Shown piece by piece: positions 45,301 to 53,502 of a DNA stretch of 64,000 nt. Location of the stretch: the NCBI RefSeq assembly GCF_000974785.1, contig NZ_BBWV01000006.1, positions 61,626 through 125,625 on the forward strand, given 5' to 3'. This DNA is from Flavihumibacter petaseus NBRC 106054 (GTDB lineage Bacteria; Bacteroidota; Bacteroidia; Chitinophagales; Chitinophagaceae). Below the pieces are notes generated by a model. It was not told where the DNA came from. It made no database searches and worked only from the letters and a program-made list of their open reading frames with translations. Position 1 is the stretch's first letter. Each line of letters starts with the position of its first letter. The position numbers and the translations under genes are program-made.

Positions 45301-45535
45301 GGTTGCGATTTCCTATACTTTGCCTGCTTCACTGCTGAAGAAAACGAAGTTTATCAAATCTGCTACAGTTAGTGCCCAGGGAAGAAACCTGTTCGTATGG
45401 TTGTCTAAATACAACTACTACACCGATCCTGAATACAGTGATGCTGGTAATGACAGCAACGGTATCGGTTTGACAGGTCTCGGACAAACACCGCCTTCAA
45501 GGTTCATGGGTGGAACTATAACAGTTACCTTCTAA
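42398..45535 (+). CDS. SusC/RagA family TonB-dependent outer-membrane transporter
   Basis: Outer-membrane importer subunit, 1,045 aa. A signal peptide ends near FGQ (residue 20). A carboxypeptidase-D regulatory-like domain follows at about 22-100 (VTGKVTDDKGQPIPFATIKLKG). The TonB-box/plug region spans about 102-225 (EEVIVTAGGIKTQRRE, then AALYGSAASNGAVIITTKKGKRG). The rest is a large beta-barrel ending in an aromatic residue (TVTF). It works with the SusD lipoprotein encoded 88 bp downstream, taking a ligand across the outer membrane with TonB energy. No enzyme or regulator gene is attached, so the ligand is unknown. Confidence 0.95.
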   Translation: MRKLLTLAMALMLCALSFGQTKTVTGKVTDDKGQPIPFATIKLKGGKVVGTADAQGVFKVNVTTEKALEVSSAGFGTKEVSINGVSDVNVSLQGSVMEEVIVTAGGIKTQRREIGTAATVVKGDAITAGKSVNVAGGLQGKVAGLQINNTSGGVNPNFRLVLRGQRSITGNNQALVVLDNIIVPTSVLGNLNPEDVDDVTVLNGAGAAALYGSAASNGAVIITTKKGKRGAATIRISNTTTMEQVAFYPKVQKSFGSGGSAYGYDVNGNPAFSSIENQSYGPRYDGSMRELGYPLEDGSQDSAIYQYTDERKKFWEKGLTNQTDFSVSSGDDVSTLYFSGQYATATGTTPGDKYNRTNLRLNGTRKIGKLVNLTYATSYTQNRYDITTQTSSMYNNLLNIPSWIPITKFKNWETDKYANPNGYYNPWYQNPYFSADNYRNNKREDYLTANVELRFTPIDGLDLVARQGIATRNNSNKSTVGAFDYTHYAEEVSGSKSDIPASVTDGSSYSTQLITDLFGQWRKKLGGDFSLNLIGGFQYRQDQAKYVGVGANGLVIPDLFNVSTGIGTPTATESNYLARQSGLYGDIRLGYKGYLYLHATGRNDWVSILAPENRSFFYPSVDLSFVASEAIEPIKNSNVISYLKLRAGWSKVGQVNLGTSTDYGAYQLNPIYVQAAGYPYGSQAGYTAGNGLVSDNLRPEITKGYEFGFDLNLFNDRVTSSVTYYNTKTDDQTVNTYISNTTGYSRLLMNTGQTQSRGLELTVHGTPVRTRDFEAIIGGNFTLLDNTVNNISASLPNLPIAQYSDGAGSYAVEGQAFPVIMGYDYLRDPEGRVIVDRVTGAPQKDPNVKILGTAVPKYRLGLDGNFKYKNWSLSFLFEYRGGYKVYNAGGSTYDWAGVSYRTGVFDRNRFVFPNSSYEDPNKPGTYIKNTTVTVQDGNGNAGFWSDADLNMDISSNYVTSGDFWKLREVAISYTLPASLLKKTKFIKSATVSAQGRNLFVWLSKYNYYTDPEYSDAGNDSNGIGLTGLGQTPPSRFMGGTITVTF

Positions 45536-45623
45536 ACTTTCCACAAATTGATATTCCACAGGCTGAAGCTGTCAGAATGTGATGGTGCTGAAAACCTGAA
45601 TGGAATAGAACAAAAAAAAGAAC

Positions 45624-47210
45624 ATGAAAAGAATAGCATTTGGCATTATGGCAGGAGCGATAGTCGTTGCTTCCTCCTGTACCAAAAAAATGGATATCAA
45701 CGCCAATCCGAATAACGCGACTTCCGCCACGCCGCAGGTATTGTTACCCCAGGCAATTACACAGACTGCCAACGTACTGAACAGTTACAATACTTACGGT
45801 GCCCAGGTAGGCGGATATATGGCAAACGCCGGTGGATATGGCGGTTTTGGTTCTAACGTAACCTATAACTGGTCCAGCAGTGACTACCAGGGTCTCTGGT
45901 CATCCACCTACGATAACCTGAATGACTTTCAGCTGGTTATCCGATATGCTGATTCCATTGGCGTTGAACTCGGTTATTTTGCAGGTGCCGCCCGCATCAT
46001 GAAATCCTATGATTTCCAAATGCTGGTGGATACTTACAATGACCTTCCTTACAATGATGCCTTCAAAGGTACCCAGAACCTGACACCAGCATATGATGCT
46101 GCTACAGACGTTTATAAGGCGCTGGCAGACAATATTGATGAGGCACTTGCCATTATCAATGAAACTGAAGCCAGCACCGGTGAGGTTAAGAGTCTGGGTA
46201 CTTCTGATCCGCTCTTCAACGGCGATATGACCAAGTGGAAACAACTGGCCAATACCGTCAAGTTGCGCCTGATCATTCGTGCGAACGGAAAAGTTAACTT
46301 CAGCAATACTGATTTTGACGATGCGGGGTTCCTGTCTACAGATGCGCTGATCAATCCCGGTTTTACCAGGGATAACGGAAAGCAAAATCCTATCTGGAAT
46401 ACCTGGGTATATACTTATACCGGCGCTACCACCAACCGTGCCTGGATGCCAACCAAATGGGCGCTTAGTTTCTACAATGCAACCAAACTGGATGACCCGC
46501 GTGGCTACGTGCTCTACAATGGATTCCCCAGCACAGGTGCAAACCAACTCGGCTTCGAGGGTAACAACGTACCTTCCAGTCCTGCAGGAAGCAACTGGTT
46601 CTCTCATATCAACGAGGAAGCGGTTACTGATGCCGGTTCTTCCGGAAACAGTATAGGTGCTCTGAAAGGACCAAATGCAGGTTTCCCTGCACTTACTGCT
46701 GCAGAAAGCTATTTCCTGCAGGCAGAAGCCGTAGTCAGGGGGATCATTGATGGTGATGCAGATGCCTTGTTTAACTCAGGCCTGCTGGCATCCTATCAAT
46801 ACCTGTACACACTTCCCAATGGCCAGCTTTCTGCAGATCCGGCCTGGGTGAGTCCTTCAGGTGACCTCGAAGCTTATAAAGAATGGAACCCTGATACTTA
46901 CCTTGTTCACTTCGAACTGGCAGAAACTGATGAAGAAAAACTGGAAGCTATCCTGACACAGAAATATATCGCCCTGAACATGGTTAATTCCCAGGAAGGT
47001 TATTTCGAATACCTGCGTACTGGCTATCCGAAAATCGTTGCGGGATCTGATAGCCCAACGGAGTCTTTTGCTTCTCTTCAGTCTGTAAGTACAAGACCCG
47101 ACAAACTGCCTGCAAGGATCCTGTATCCCACAGCAGAGACCAACTATAACGGCGGCAATGTTCCCAAGTCAATTGATCCGTTCACATCTAAAATTTTCTG
47201 GGCTAAGTAA
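45624..47210 (+). CDS. SusD/RagB family surface lipoprotein
   Basis: Substrate-capturing lid for the preceding SusC protein, 528 aa. The signal peptide ends with a lipobox (VASSC, Cys about residue 19), so the mature protein is lipid-anchored. The helical TPR-like core is typical of the family, with the LQAEA-type segment SYFLQAEAVVRG in the C-terminal third. It probably belongs to the SusD-like 2 subgroup, judging from the N-terminal NANPN and PQVLLPQAITQTAN segments. It is followed by a third lipoprotein gene in the same operon. Confidence 0.93.
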   Translation: MKRIAFGIMAGAIVVASSCTKKMDINANPNNATSATPQVLLPQAITQTANVLNSYNTYGAQVGGYMANAGGYGGFGSNVTYNWSSSDYQGLWSSTYDNLNDFQLVIRYADSIGVELGYFAGAARIMKSYDFQMLVDTYNDLPYNDAFKGTQNLTPAYDAATDVYKALADNIDEALAIINETEASTGEVKSLGTSDPLFNGDMTKWKQLANTVKLRLIIRANGKVNFSNTDFDDAGFLSTDALINPGFTRDNGKQNPIWNTWVYTYTGATTNRAWMPTKWALSFYNATKLDDPRGYVLYNGFPSTGANQLGFEGNNVPSSPAGSNWFSHINEEAVTDAGSSGNSIGALKGPNAGFPALTAAESYFLQAEAVVRGIIDGDADALFNSGLLASYQYLYTLPNGQLSADPAWVSPSGDLEAYKEWNPDTYLVHFELAETDEEKLEAILTQKYIALNMVNSQEGYFEYLRTGYPKIVAGSDSPTESFASLQSVSTRPDKLPARILYPTAETNYNGGNVPKSIDPFTSKIFWAK

Positions 47211-47237
47211 TTGGCCTATAAAACAAATCACAAGCAC

Positions 47238-48200
47238 ATGAAATCTTTTATTAAAATACTTGGCGTTGCGGTTACGGCCCTGAGCCTGGCATCCTGCCTG
47301 AAAGAGGATCCCTATTTTGATCCCGCCAAGAGCAATAACATTGTAGAATTTGCCAACTCCGGAACGCCGGCGCTGGACACATTCCCCCGTTTCACGGCGG
47401 ATCTGGGTACACTGAACCCAGGGGAGTCTGAAGAGTTTAATGTTCTTGTCAGCTACTCCGGACCGGAAACCTCCGCGCCGAATGACATTACCGTTAACCT
47501 TACGATAGATCCGGTAACCCTTGAGCTGTACAATGACGCAGAAGGGAAGAATTATGAAGTTCCCAATACTTCTGTATTTGAAGCGCCTACAAGCATCGTG
47601 ATCAAGAAAGGTGAAAATCGTGCAACTGCCAAGGTAATCGTTCACATTTCTCCGGATTTTGATTACAATGCCAACTATGCCCTGCCTCTTGTAATCACCA
47701 GTGTAAGCGACAATACACCCATCAGCAGTAACTTCGGCAAAGCGATCTTTACATTCGCGGCGCGGAACAAATATGATGGTGTGTACAATGTTACCGGTAC
47801 TTACAGCGATAATGTAATCGGTAGTGCAGCCACATCTAGCTATCCGAAGACGATCAACCTGGTGACCCAGGGTGCCACAGGCGGAGGTTATTTCGATCCG
47901 AACTTAAACGGCGGTATCTACGGCTATTCGTTCAAAAATGCCGGCTCTGGTAGCTACTACGGTAACTTTGCGCCAATCTTCTACTTTGATGACGCTGGCA
48001 ATGTTAGCAAAGTAGAAAACTACTATGGCCAGGGAACAAACCCGCAGCTTCGTTCTGCTGAACTGAACCCCGATGGCATTAACAAGATCACCTTCAACGG
48101 AGCAGTTCCCGAGAAGATTGAAGTAAGTTATTGGATGGTTCAGGGCACCAATAAAAGAGTGGCCATCACTGAAACATTTACCTATACTGGTGCACGCTAA
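47238..48200 (+). CDS. Lipoprotein with DUF1735-like domain
   Basis: Putative lipoprotein of 320 aa. The signal peptide ends in the lipobox LASC (Cys about residue 19), from the ATG at 47238. The frame also runs back to 47211 but would overlap the SusD gene end without a signal. The N-terminal half is a beta-sandwich resembling DUF1735 (BT_3987-type), a domain found next to SusCD and glycan-binding proteins. A C-terminal beta-rich domain follows. It is probably a surface ligand-binding partner of the SusCD pair. A hairpin terminator follows at 48226. Confidence 0.8.
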   Translation: MKSFIKILGVAVTALSLASCLKEDPYFDPAKSNNIVEFANSGTPALDTFPRFTADLGTLNPGESEEFNVLVSYSGPETSAPNDITVNLTIDPVTLELYNDAEGKNYEVPNTSVFEAPTSIVIKKGENRATAKVIVHISPDFDYNANYALPLVITSVSDNTPISSNFGKAIFTFAARNKYDGVYNVTGTYSDNVIGSAATSSYPKTINLVTQGATGGGYFDPNLNGGIYGYSFKNAGSGSYYGNFAPIFYFDDAGNVSKVENYYGQGTNPQLRSAELNPDGINKITFNGAVPEKIEVSYWMVQGTNKRVAITETFTYTGAR

Positions 48201-48225
48201 TGCAAAACCAGCTTTGATATTAACT

Positions 48226-48258
48226 ATTGCCCCTGGATTTCCAGGGGCAATTCTTTGT
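48226..48258 (+). terminator. Intrinsic terminator after the first SusCD operon
   Basis: An 11-bp perfect stem (ATTGCCCCTGG at 48226-48236 with 48241-48251), ATTT loop, then TTCTTTGT. The T-run is imperfect, so some readthrough into the next gene is possible. Confidence 0.65.
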
Positions 48259-48270
48259 AAAAAACCACCA

Positions 48271-48918
48271 ATGAAAAAGTTATTCCAATTCTGCCTGCTG
48301 GCAACTTTTTGCCTTATTCAAACACTACACGCACAGAACGGAGGTGATCCATCCACCAAAGGTTACCTGTTCTCCCGTTTCGTTCCTGGATTCGTTAAAA
48401 TGAAAAACGGTGCTACGCAAACAGTTAGCCTGAACTACAACATGCTGGAACAATCCCTGATTTATCTGCAGGATGACCAGCAGATGACGATCACCAATCC
48501 TGATGAGGTTGAATTTGTGATGATCAATGATGCGAAATTTATCGCCATCAAGGGTAAATTCTATCACCAGATTACAGAAACCCCTGTGGCGCTGCTGGTC
48601 ACTTATACGGCGAAAGTCGACCGGATGGTGCCTACAGCCGACAAGGCTGCTACAGAAAAAAGAGATCAGGACGTTGTGTCTAATACAGTTTCCGATACTT
48701 ATGTTACCAAACGCTATAAACAGGACTTCAACTATACTCCCGGCAAAACTTATTGGTTGAAGAACGGCCAGGTACTTACCAAGGCCAATACGGAGAAGCA
48801 GGTTGCCGCAGCTTTCCCCAAAAAATCCGATGAAATCAGAACGTATATGAAAGAGAACAAAACTGATTTCAGTGATGTCGGATCAGTGGAAAAGGTCATA
48901 CTTTTTGCAAACGAATAG
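48271..48918 (+). CDS. Secreted hypothetical protein
   Basis: Exported protein of 215 aa with a signal peptide (KKLFQFCLLATFCLIQTLHAQ) from the ATG at 48271. A longer frame from 48190 runs through the terminator hairpin and lacks a signal, so it is rejected. The mature part has a beta-rich half and a charged helical C-terminus (KKSDEIRTYMKENKTDFSD). I do not recognise a family. It lies between the two SusCD loci, behind a weak terminator and before a strong one, so it may be expressed by readthrough or from its own promoter. Confidence 0.78.
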   Translation: MKKLFQFCLLATFCLIQTLHAQNGGDPSTKGYLFSRFVPGFVKMKNGATQTVSLNYNMLEQSLIYLQDDQQMTITNPDEVEFVMINDAKFIAIKGKFYHQITETPVALLVTYTAKVDRMVPTADKAATEKRDQDVVSNTVSDTYVTKRYKQDFNYTPGKTYWLKNGQVLTKANTEKQVAAAFPKKSDEIRTYMKENKTDFSDVGSVEKVILFANE

Positions 48919-48934
48919 ATCTTCCGGCATCGCG

Positions 48935-48976
48935 AAAAAGAAGCGCAGTGGTCATTGATCACTGCGCTTCTTTTTT
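48935..48976. terminator. Strong bidirectional terminator
   Basis: A 16-bp perfect stem (48935-48950 with 48960-48975), 9-nt loop, A-run on the left and T-run on the right. It separates the secreted protein gene from the convergent lipoprotein gene. Confidence 0.92.
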
Positions 48977-48995
48977 ACTTGTGGGATAACAACTA

Positions 48996-49916
48996 CTATG
49001 ATTCCATTGTGTCATTGATGACGATTACAGTACCGTTCTGCAGCGTGATGCTTCCGATAGTTTGATAAACCCCGAGAGAAGGATTGGTATAGTTGATACT
49101 GAAACTTGCGACAGTTTGTGTAACGCCGGAACTCGTCACCAGTACTGAAGTGACCGGACCACTGCTGCTGCCGCTGGGCGCATAACAGGTAACCCTATAA
49201 GCTCCATGAAAAGCTACCCCCACAACTTTGGTGGATGATGTGCTGCTGGAAGGAACATACTTTTCACTGATAACCGACATTTTTGTCGGTGAAAGATGAT
49301 CTCGTATCAGCTGACCAGTAACCGTTTTTATGCCGCCTCCTCCTGTGACTGTGGCAGTGACCTGGGGGTATTGAAGCGCCGCGACCTGATTGCTCTTCCA
49401 CGTATTGTCTGCGGGAAAGGTCACACCATTTACAACATAGGTCGTTGTGTTGTGTATCGCTTTGATCTGATCAAAATAACTGTCATATGCCTGCAATGTT
49501 TGTTCTGTGTTGGAAATTACTGAAGACGGGAAAGTTGGTTCCAGGATGGTAAAGAACTGGCCGTTTACAGTGGTCGGGCAGGGCGCAGGATTTATTGTCC
49601 AGTTTACATAGTCAATTGTCGGAATCGGGTAACCATCATAAATGCCACTGGGATCGTCAGTCGGGTGAGGCAATGTTGCGCCAAAAGTAATGCCCCCCTG
49701 GAAAGAAGAGATGTATTGTCCGCCGCTGTAGGTGACAAATACCTTTTCGCCTAACTGGACGGAGTTTGAACGAACCAATGCCGGATCGGATTGGCTGGTC
49801 GGCAACGAGGCTGCTGGCGAACCACTTGTAGCGGGATCTTTTGCATTTTCTTTAGAACAGGAGAGAAGGATAGTGGATAGGCATACGCCAAGCACGAGGG
49901 CTTTCATTTTTTTCAT
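48996..49916 (-). CDS. Hypothetical lipoprotein
   Basis: Putative lipoprotein, 306 aa from the ATG at 49916 (a further ATG is at 49907). The signal peptide ends in the lipobox ILLSC followed by SKE. The mature N-terminus is Ser/Pro/Ala-rich. The rest is beta-rich with many Thr and Ser, and ends in strands such as GSITLQNGTVIVIND. No family recognised. It is divergent from the second susC gene. Confidence 0.75.
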   Translation of the reverse strand: MKKMKALVLGVCLSTILLSCSKENAKDPATSGSPAASLPTSQSDPALVRSNSVQLGEKVFVTYSGGQYISSFQGGITFGATLPHPTDDPSGIYDGYPIPTIDYVNWTINPAPCPTTVNGQFFTILEPTFPSSVISNTEQTLQAYDSYFDQIKAIHNTTTYVVNGVTFPADNTWKSNQVAALQYPQVTATVTGGGGIKTVTGQLIRDHLSPTKMSVISEKYVPSSSTSSTKVVGVAFHGAYRVTCYAPSGSSSGPVTSVLVTSSGVTQTVASFSINYTNPSLGVYQTIGSITLQNGTVIVINDTMES

Positions 49917-50224
49917 TGAATCGGTTTTAGTTAACCGCAATTAACAGTGTTGCATGAAATCTAAAAACAGTAGAACTACTCGCAATTTTGCTAAAAACCG
50001 AAAAAAAACTTCGTGTTAACATTACTGTTAGATAAATTTATGCAAAAAATTATCATGATGAAATCCTTTACAGGTCTGCATTTAGCCCATTCAGGTTTGT
50101 ATTTACGCAAAAAAGTATAAGTTAAATGGCTATATGTGTTGTGTACCGGAAACACTTCCTTATCCACCATGAATTGAGATTTCTTCAAAATTTAACAATG
50201 ATATCTTGGGCGGATTAAACACAC
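49917..50224. other. Divergent intergenic region before the second susC gene
   Basis: About 308 bp without a gene. It is AT-rich and contains an imperfect inverted repeat (CGGTTTTAG at 49922-49930 against CTAAAAACCG at 49991-50000). I find no exact TANNTTTG box on either strand; the nearest is TATCTTGG at 50202-50209 on the plus strand. It must hold the promoters for the lipoprotein gene and the second susC gene. Confidence 0.55.
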
Positions 50225-53200
50225 ATGTACATGAGAAGATCCTCAATGGTGCTCTCGTTGCTGTTTCTCGGAACAGTAGCGTTCGGGCAAGTCCGGCCAA
50301 TCACCGGGCAGGTGAAGGACGCCAACGGCAAACCCGTTCCCTTCGCTTCTGTGAAAGTCAAGGGCAGCTCCAAAGGAGTTGCTGCTGACGCTGATGGTAA
50401 GTTTACCATCGAAGCTGCACCTGGTGCAGTGCTGGAAGTAACTGCCGCCAGCTATGAAAAAACCGCCGTTCCTGTTGGCGAATCAGCAGAGATCGGTATC
50501 TCCCTCAAATCGAACGAAAACCTCAGCGAGGTGGTGGTGACCGCCCTCGGTGTAAAGCGGAGCAAAAACACCCTGCCTTATGCTGCCCAGCAGGTGAAAG
50601 GCGATGACCTTACCAAAGCCCGTGGTACCAACGTTGCCAGCGCACTCTCCGGCCGTATCTCCGGCCTGGAAATCCGCCAGGGTAACTCTATCGGTGGTTC
50701 TACCAACGTCATAATCCGTGGTAACAAATCACTCACCGGCAACAACCAGGCACTATTTGTAGTGGACGGTGTTCCAATTGAAAACGCTATCAATAACTCT
50801 GCCAACCAGAAAACTGGTCGTGGCGGATTCGACTACGGTAACGCTGCTGCCGATATCAACCCTGATGATATCGAGAACGTTAACGTGCTGAAAGGTGCTG
50901 CTGCAACTGCACTCTATGGCTCCCGCGCTTCCAATGGTGTGGTGATGATCACTACCAAAAAAGGTAAAAGAGGTCTTGGTATTACCATCAACAGCGGTCT
51001 GACTGTCGGATCAATGGACAAAAGCACTTTCGCCAAGTATCAGAAACAATATGGCGCTGGTTATGGTACCAGTGGCTACTCCAAGGCTTCTGAAGGTTCA
51101 CCCAACGGCGCTTTCTGGTATTTTGATGCTGATGGTGACGGTGTAAAGGACCTCGTGGTGCCTACCACGGAAGATGCTTCTTACGGTGCTGCTTTCGACC
51201 CCAGCCTCAATGTATTCCAGTGGGATTCCTGGGACCGCACTTCACCCAATTATGGCAAAGCCCATCCCTGGGTCGCTGCTAAGTCGGATCCCCGTGATTT
51301 CTACGAAGACGCTGTTTCCAACAACAACAGTATTTACCTGGATGGCGGAAATGAGAATGGTTCATTCAAACTTGGGTATACAAGGAACGACGAGCATGGC
51401 ATTCTGCCAAACAGTAATATCCTCCGGAACACTGTAAATTTCGGTGCTACTTACAATGTAACCAGCAAGCTGACCGCTGCCGCTTCAGTTAACTATTCTC
51501 AAATTGATGGCAAAGGACGTTATGGTACCGGTTATGACGATTACAACGTAAACCAGAATTTCCGCCAGTGGTATGAGACCAATATGGACATCGCTGACCA
51601 GAAACGTGCATATTTTGAAAGCCCCAAGTACTACGGCGGTGTGTATAACAACACTACCTGGAACTGGGCTGATCCAAGTTCTCCTGACGGACTCGTTCCC
51701 ATCTATACTGACAACCCTTATTGGACCCGTTATCAGAACTATGAAACCGATTCCCGCCGTCGCGTTTTCGGAAACGTAAGTCTGAATTACAAAGTGACTG
51801 ACTGGTTGAATATCCTCGGTCGCGTGTCTATGGACACCTACAACGAAACCCAGGAAGAAAGGGTAGCAGTAGGAAGCCTTTCCGTTTCCTCTTATTCCCT
51901 GTTCCAGCGGAATTTTTCTGAGATGAACTATGACCTGATGGCCAATGTTGACAAGAATATCACTGATGATATCAACTTCAAGGGACTTCTTGGTGTGAAC
52001 ATGCGCAGGAACAAAATAACCTCTTCCTTCAATGCGACAAACGGTGGTTTGTTTGTTCCCGGATTGTATGCGATTTCCAACTCTGTCAATACGCCTTCTG
52101 CAACGCTTGAAACAAGCGAGCCAAGGGCTGTTGATGGCTATTTTGGTGGTGTAACTTTTGGATGGCGTGAAACAGTATCACTTGATGCGACTTTCCGTCG
52201 CGACCGCTCTTCTACACTTCCTGTAGATAACAACGCCTACAACTACTATTCAGTAAGCGGAAGCTATCTTTTCTCCAAACAACTCCGTGATATCGAATGG
52301 CTGTCTTCCGGTAAAGTTCGTGTGAACTATGCTGAAGTAGGTGGTGATGCTCCGTTTGGCGCAATTAAAGATGCATATGACCGCCCTGATCAGTTCGGTC
52401 AAACCATCCTTTATTCTGTTCCCGGAACAAAGAACAACGCAGAACTGAAACCTGAAAGAACCAAGAGCCGTGAAATCGGTCTGGAAATGGCATTCCTGAA
52501 AAACCGTATCGGTTTCGATGTAAGCTACTACAGCACCAACACGGTTGATCAGATCATGCCCGTTTCTGTAACCACAGCAACTGGTTACAGCAGCAAATAT
52601 TACAACGCCGGTGACGTACAAAACAAGGGTATAGAAATGTCATTGTTCGCTACCCCGATCAAGACCCGCGATTTCAGCTGGGATGTGAACGTGAACTGGA
52701 CAAAAAACAACAGCAAGGTCCTGAGCCTGTACGAAGACGCGAAGAACCTTCAGCTGGCTTCCTTCCAGGGTGGTGTTAGCGTGAACGCTACAGTAGGTCA
52801 GCCTTTCGGTACCATCCAGGGCAAGACCTGGGTTTACCAGGATGGTCAGAAAGTGGTGTATGACGCTGGCGACAATGCCGGTCGTTACAAACAAACTTCC
52901 AGCACCAGCAATGTTATCGGTAATGTTAACCCCGACTGGACCGGTGGTATCTACAACAACTTCCGCTACAAAAACTTCGCACTCGGCTTCCTGATCGATG
53001 TTCGCCAGGGTGGTGACGTATTCTCCCTGGATATGTACTACGGTCTTGCAACCGGCATTTATGCTGAAAGTGCAGGCCTGAACGACCTCGGCAACCCGAG
53101 CCGCAATACCATCGCCAACGGTGGTGGTGTGATCATGCCTGGTGTTACACCAGACGGCAAACCCAACACCATCCGTGTTGAAAATGAATACGGCACTTAC

Positions 53201-53485
53201 GGTTATGCCTATAATCCTGCTGCCGCTTTCGTTTATGATGCCAGCTACGTGAAACTGCGTGAAATGAACCTGACTTATTCCCTGCCGCAAAGCATTATGC
53301 AGAAAATCCGTCCTTTCAAGGGAATTGATGTTTCCCTGATCGGTCGTAACCTGTGGATTATCCACAAAAACCTGCCATACGCTGATCCGGAAGAGAACCT
53401 GTCTGCCGGTAATGCCCAGGGTTACCAGAGCGGTGCGTATCCAACCACCCGTTCCCTTGGGTTCAACGTAAAAGTTAAATTCTAA
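50225..53485 (+). CDS. SusC/RagA family TonB-dependent outer-membrane transporter
   Basis: Second SusC-type importer, 1,086 aa; a second ATG at 50231 would shorten it by two residues. It shows a signal peptide ending VAFGQ, a regulatory-like domain (ITGQVKDANGKPVPFASVKVKG), the plug with LSEVVVTALGVKRSKNTLPYA and AATALYGSRASNGVVMITTKKGKRG, and a barrel ending NVKVKF. The N-terminal halves of the two SusC proteins are clearly related but the barrels differ, so they likely take different ligands. Its SusD partner starts 17 bp downstream. Confidence 0.95.
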   Translation: MYMRRSSMVLSLLFLGTVAFGQVRPITGQVKDANGKPVPFASVKVKGSSKGVAADADGKFTIEAAPGAVLEVTAASYEKTAVPVGESAEIGISLKSNENLSEVVVTALGVKRSKNTLPYAAQQVKGDDLTKARGTNVASALSGRISGLEIRQGNSIGGSTNVIIRGNKSLTGNNQALFVVDGVPIENAINNSANQKTGRGGFDYGNAAADINPDDIENVNVLKGAAATALYGSRASNGVVMITTKKGKRGLGITINSGLTVGSMDKSTFAKYQKQYGAGYGTSGYSKASEGSPNGAFWYFDADGDGVKDLVVPTTEDASYGAAFDPSLNVFQWDSWDRTSPNYGKAHPWVAAKSDPRDFYEDAVSNNNSIYLDGGNENGSFKLGYTRNDEHGILPNSNILRNTVNFGATYNVTSKLTAAASVNYSQIDGKGRYGTGYDDYNVNQNFRQWYETNMDIADQKRAYFESPKYYGGVYNNTTWNWADPSSPDGLVPIYTDNPYWTRYQNYETDSRRRVFGNVSLNYKVTDWLNILGRVSMDTYNETQEERVAVGSLSVSSYSLFQRNFSEMNYDLMANVDKNITDDINFKGLLGVNMRRNKITSSFNATNGGLFVPGLYAISNSVNTPSATLETSEPRAVDGYFGGVTFGWRETVSLDATFRRDRSSTLPVDNNAYNYYSVSGSYLFSKQLRDIEWLSSGKVRVNYAEVGGDAPFGAIKDAYDRPDQFGQTILYSVPGTKNNAELKPERTKSREIGLEMAFLKNRIGFDVSYYSTNTVDQIMPVSVTTATGYSSKYYNAGDVQNKGIEMSLFATPIKTRDFSWDVNVNWTKNNSKVLSLYEDAKNLQLASFQGGVSVNATVGQPFGTIQGKTWVYQDGQKVVYDAGDNAGRYKQTSSTSNVIGNVNPDWTGGIYNNFRYKNFALGFLIDVRQGGDVFSLDMYYGLATGIYAESAGLNDLGNPSRNTIANGGGVIMPGVTPDGKPNTIRVENEYGTYGYAYNPAAAFVYDASYVKLREMNLTYSLPQSIMQKIRPFKGIDVSLIGRNLWIIHKNLPYADPEENLSAGNAQGYQSGAYPTTRSLGFNVKVKF

Positions 53486-53502
53486 AAAGAGGAGAATCGA
53501 TC

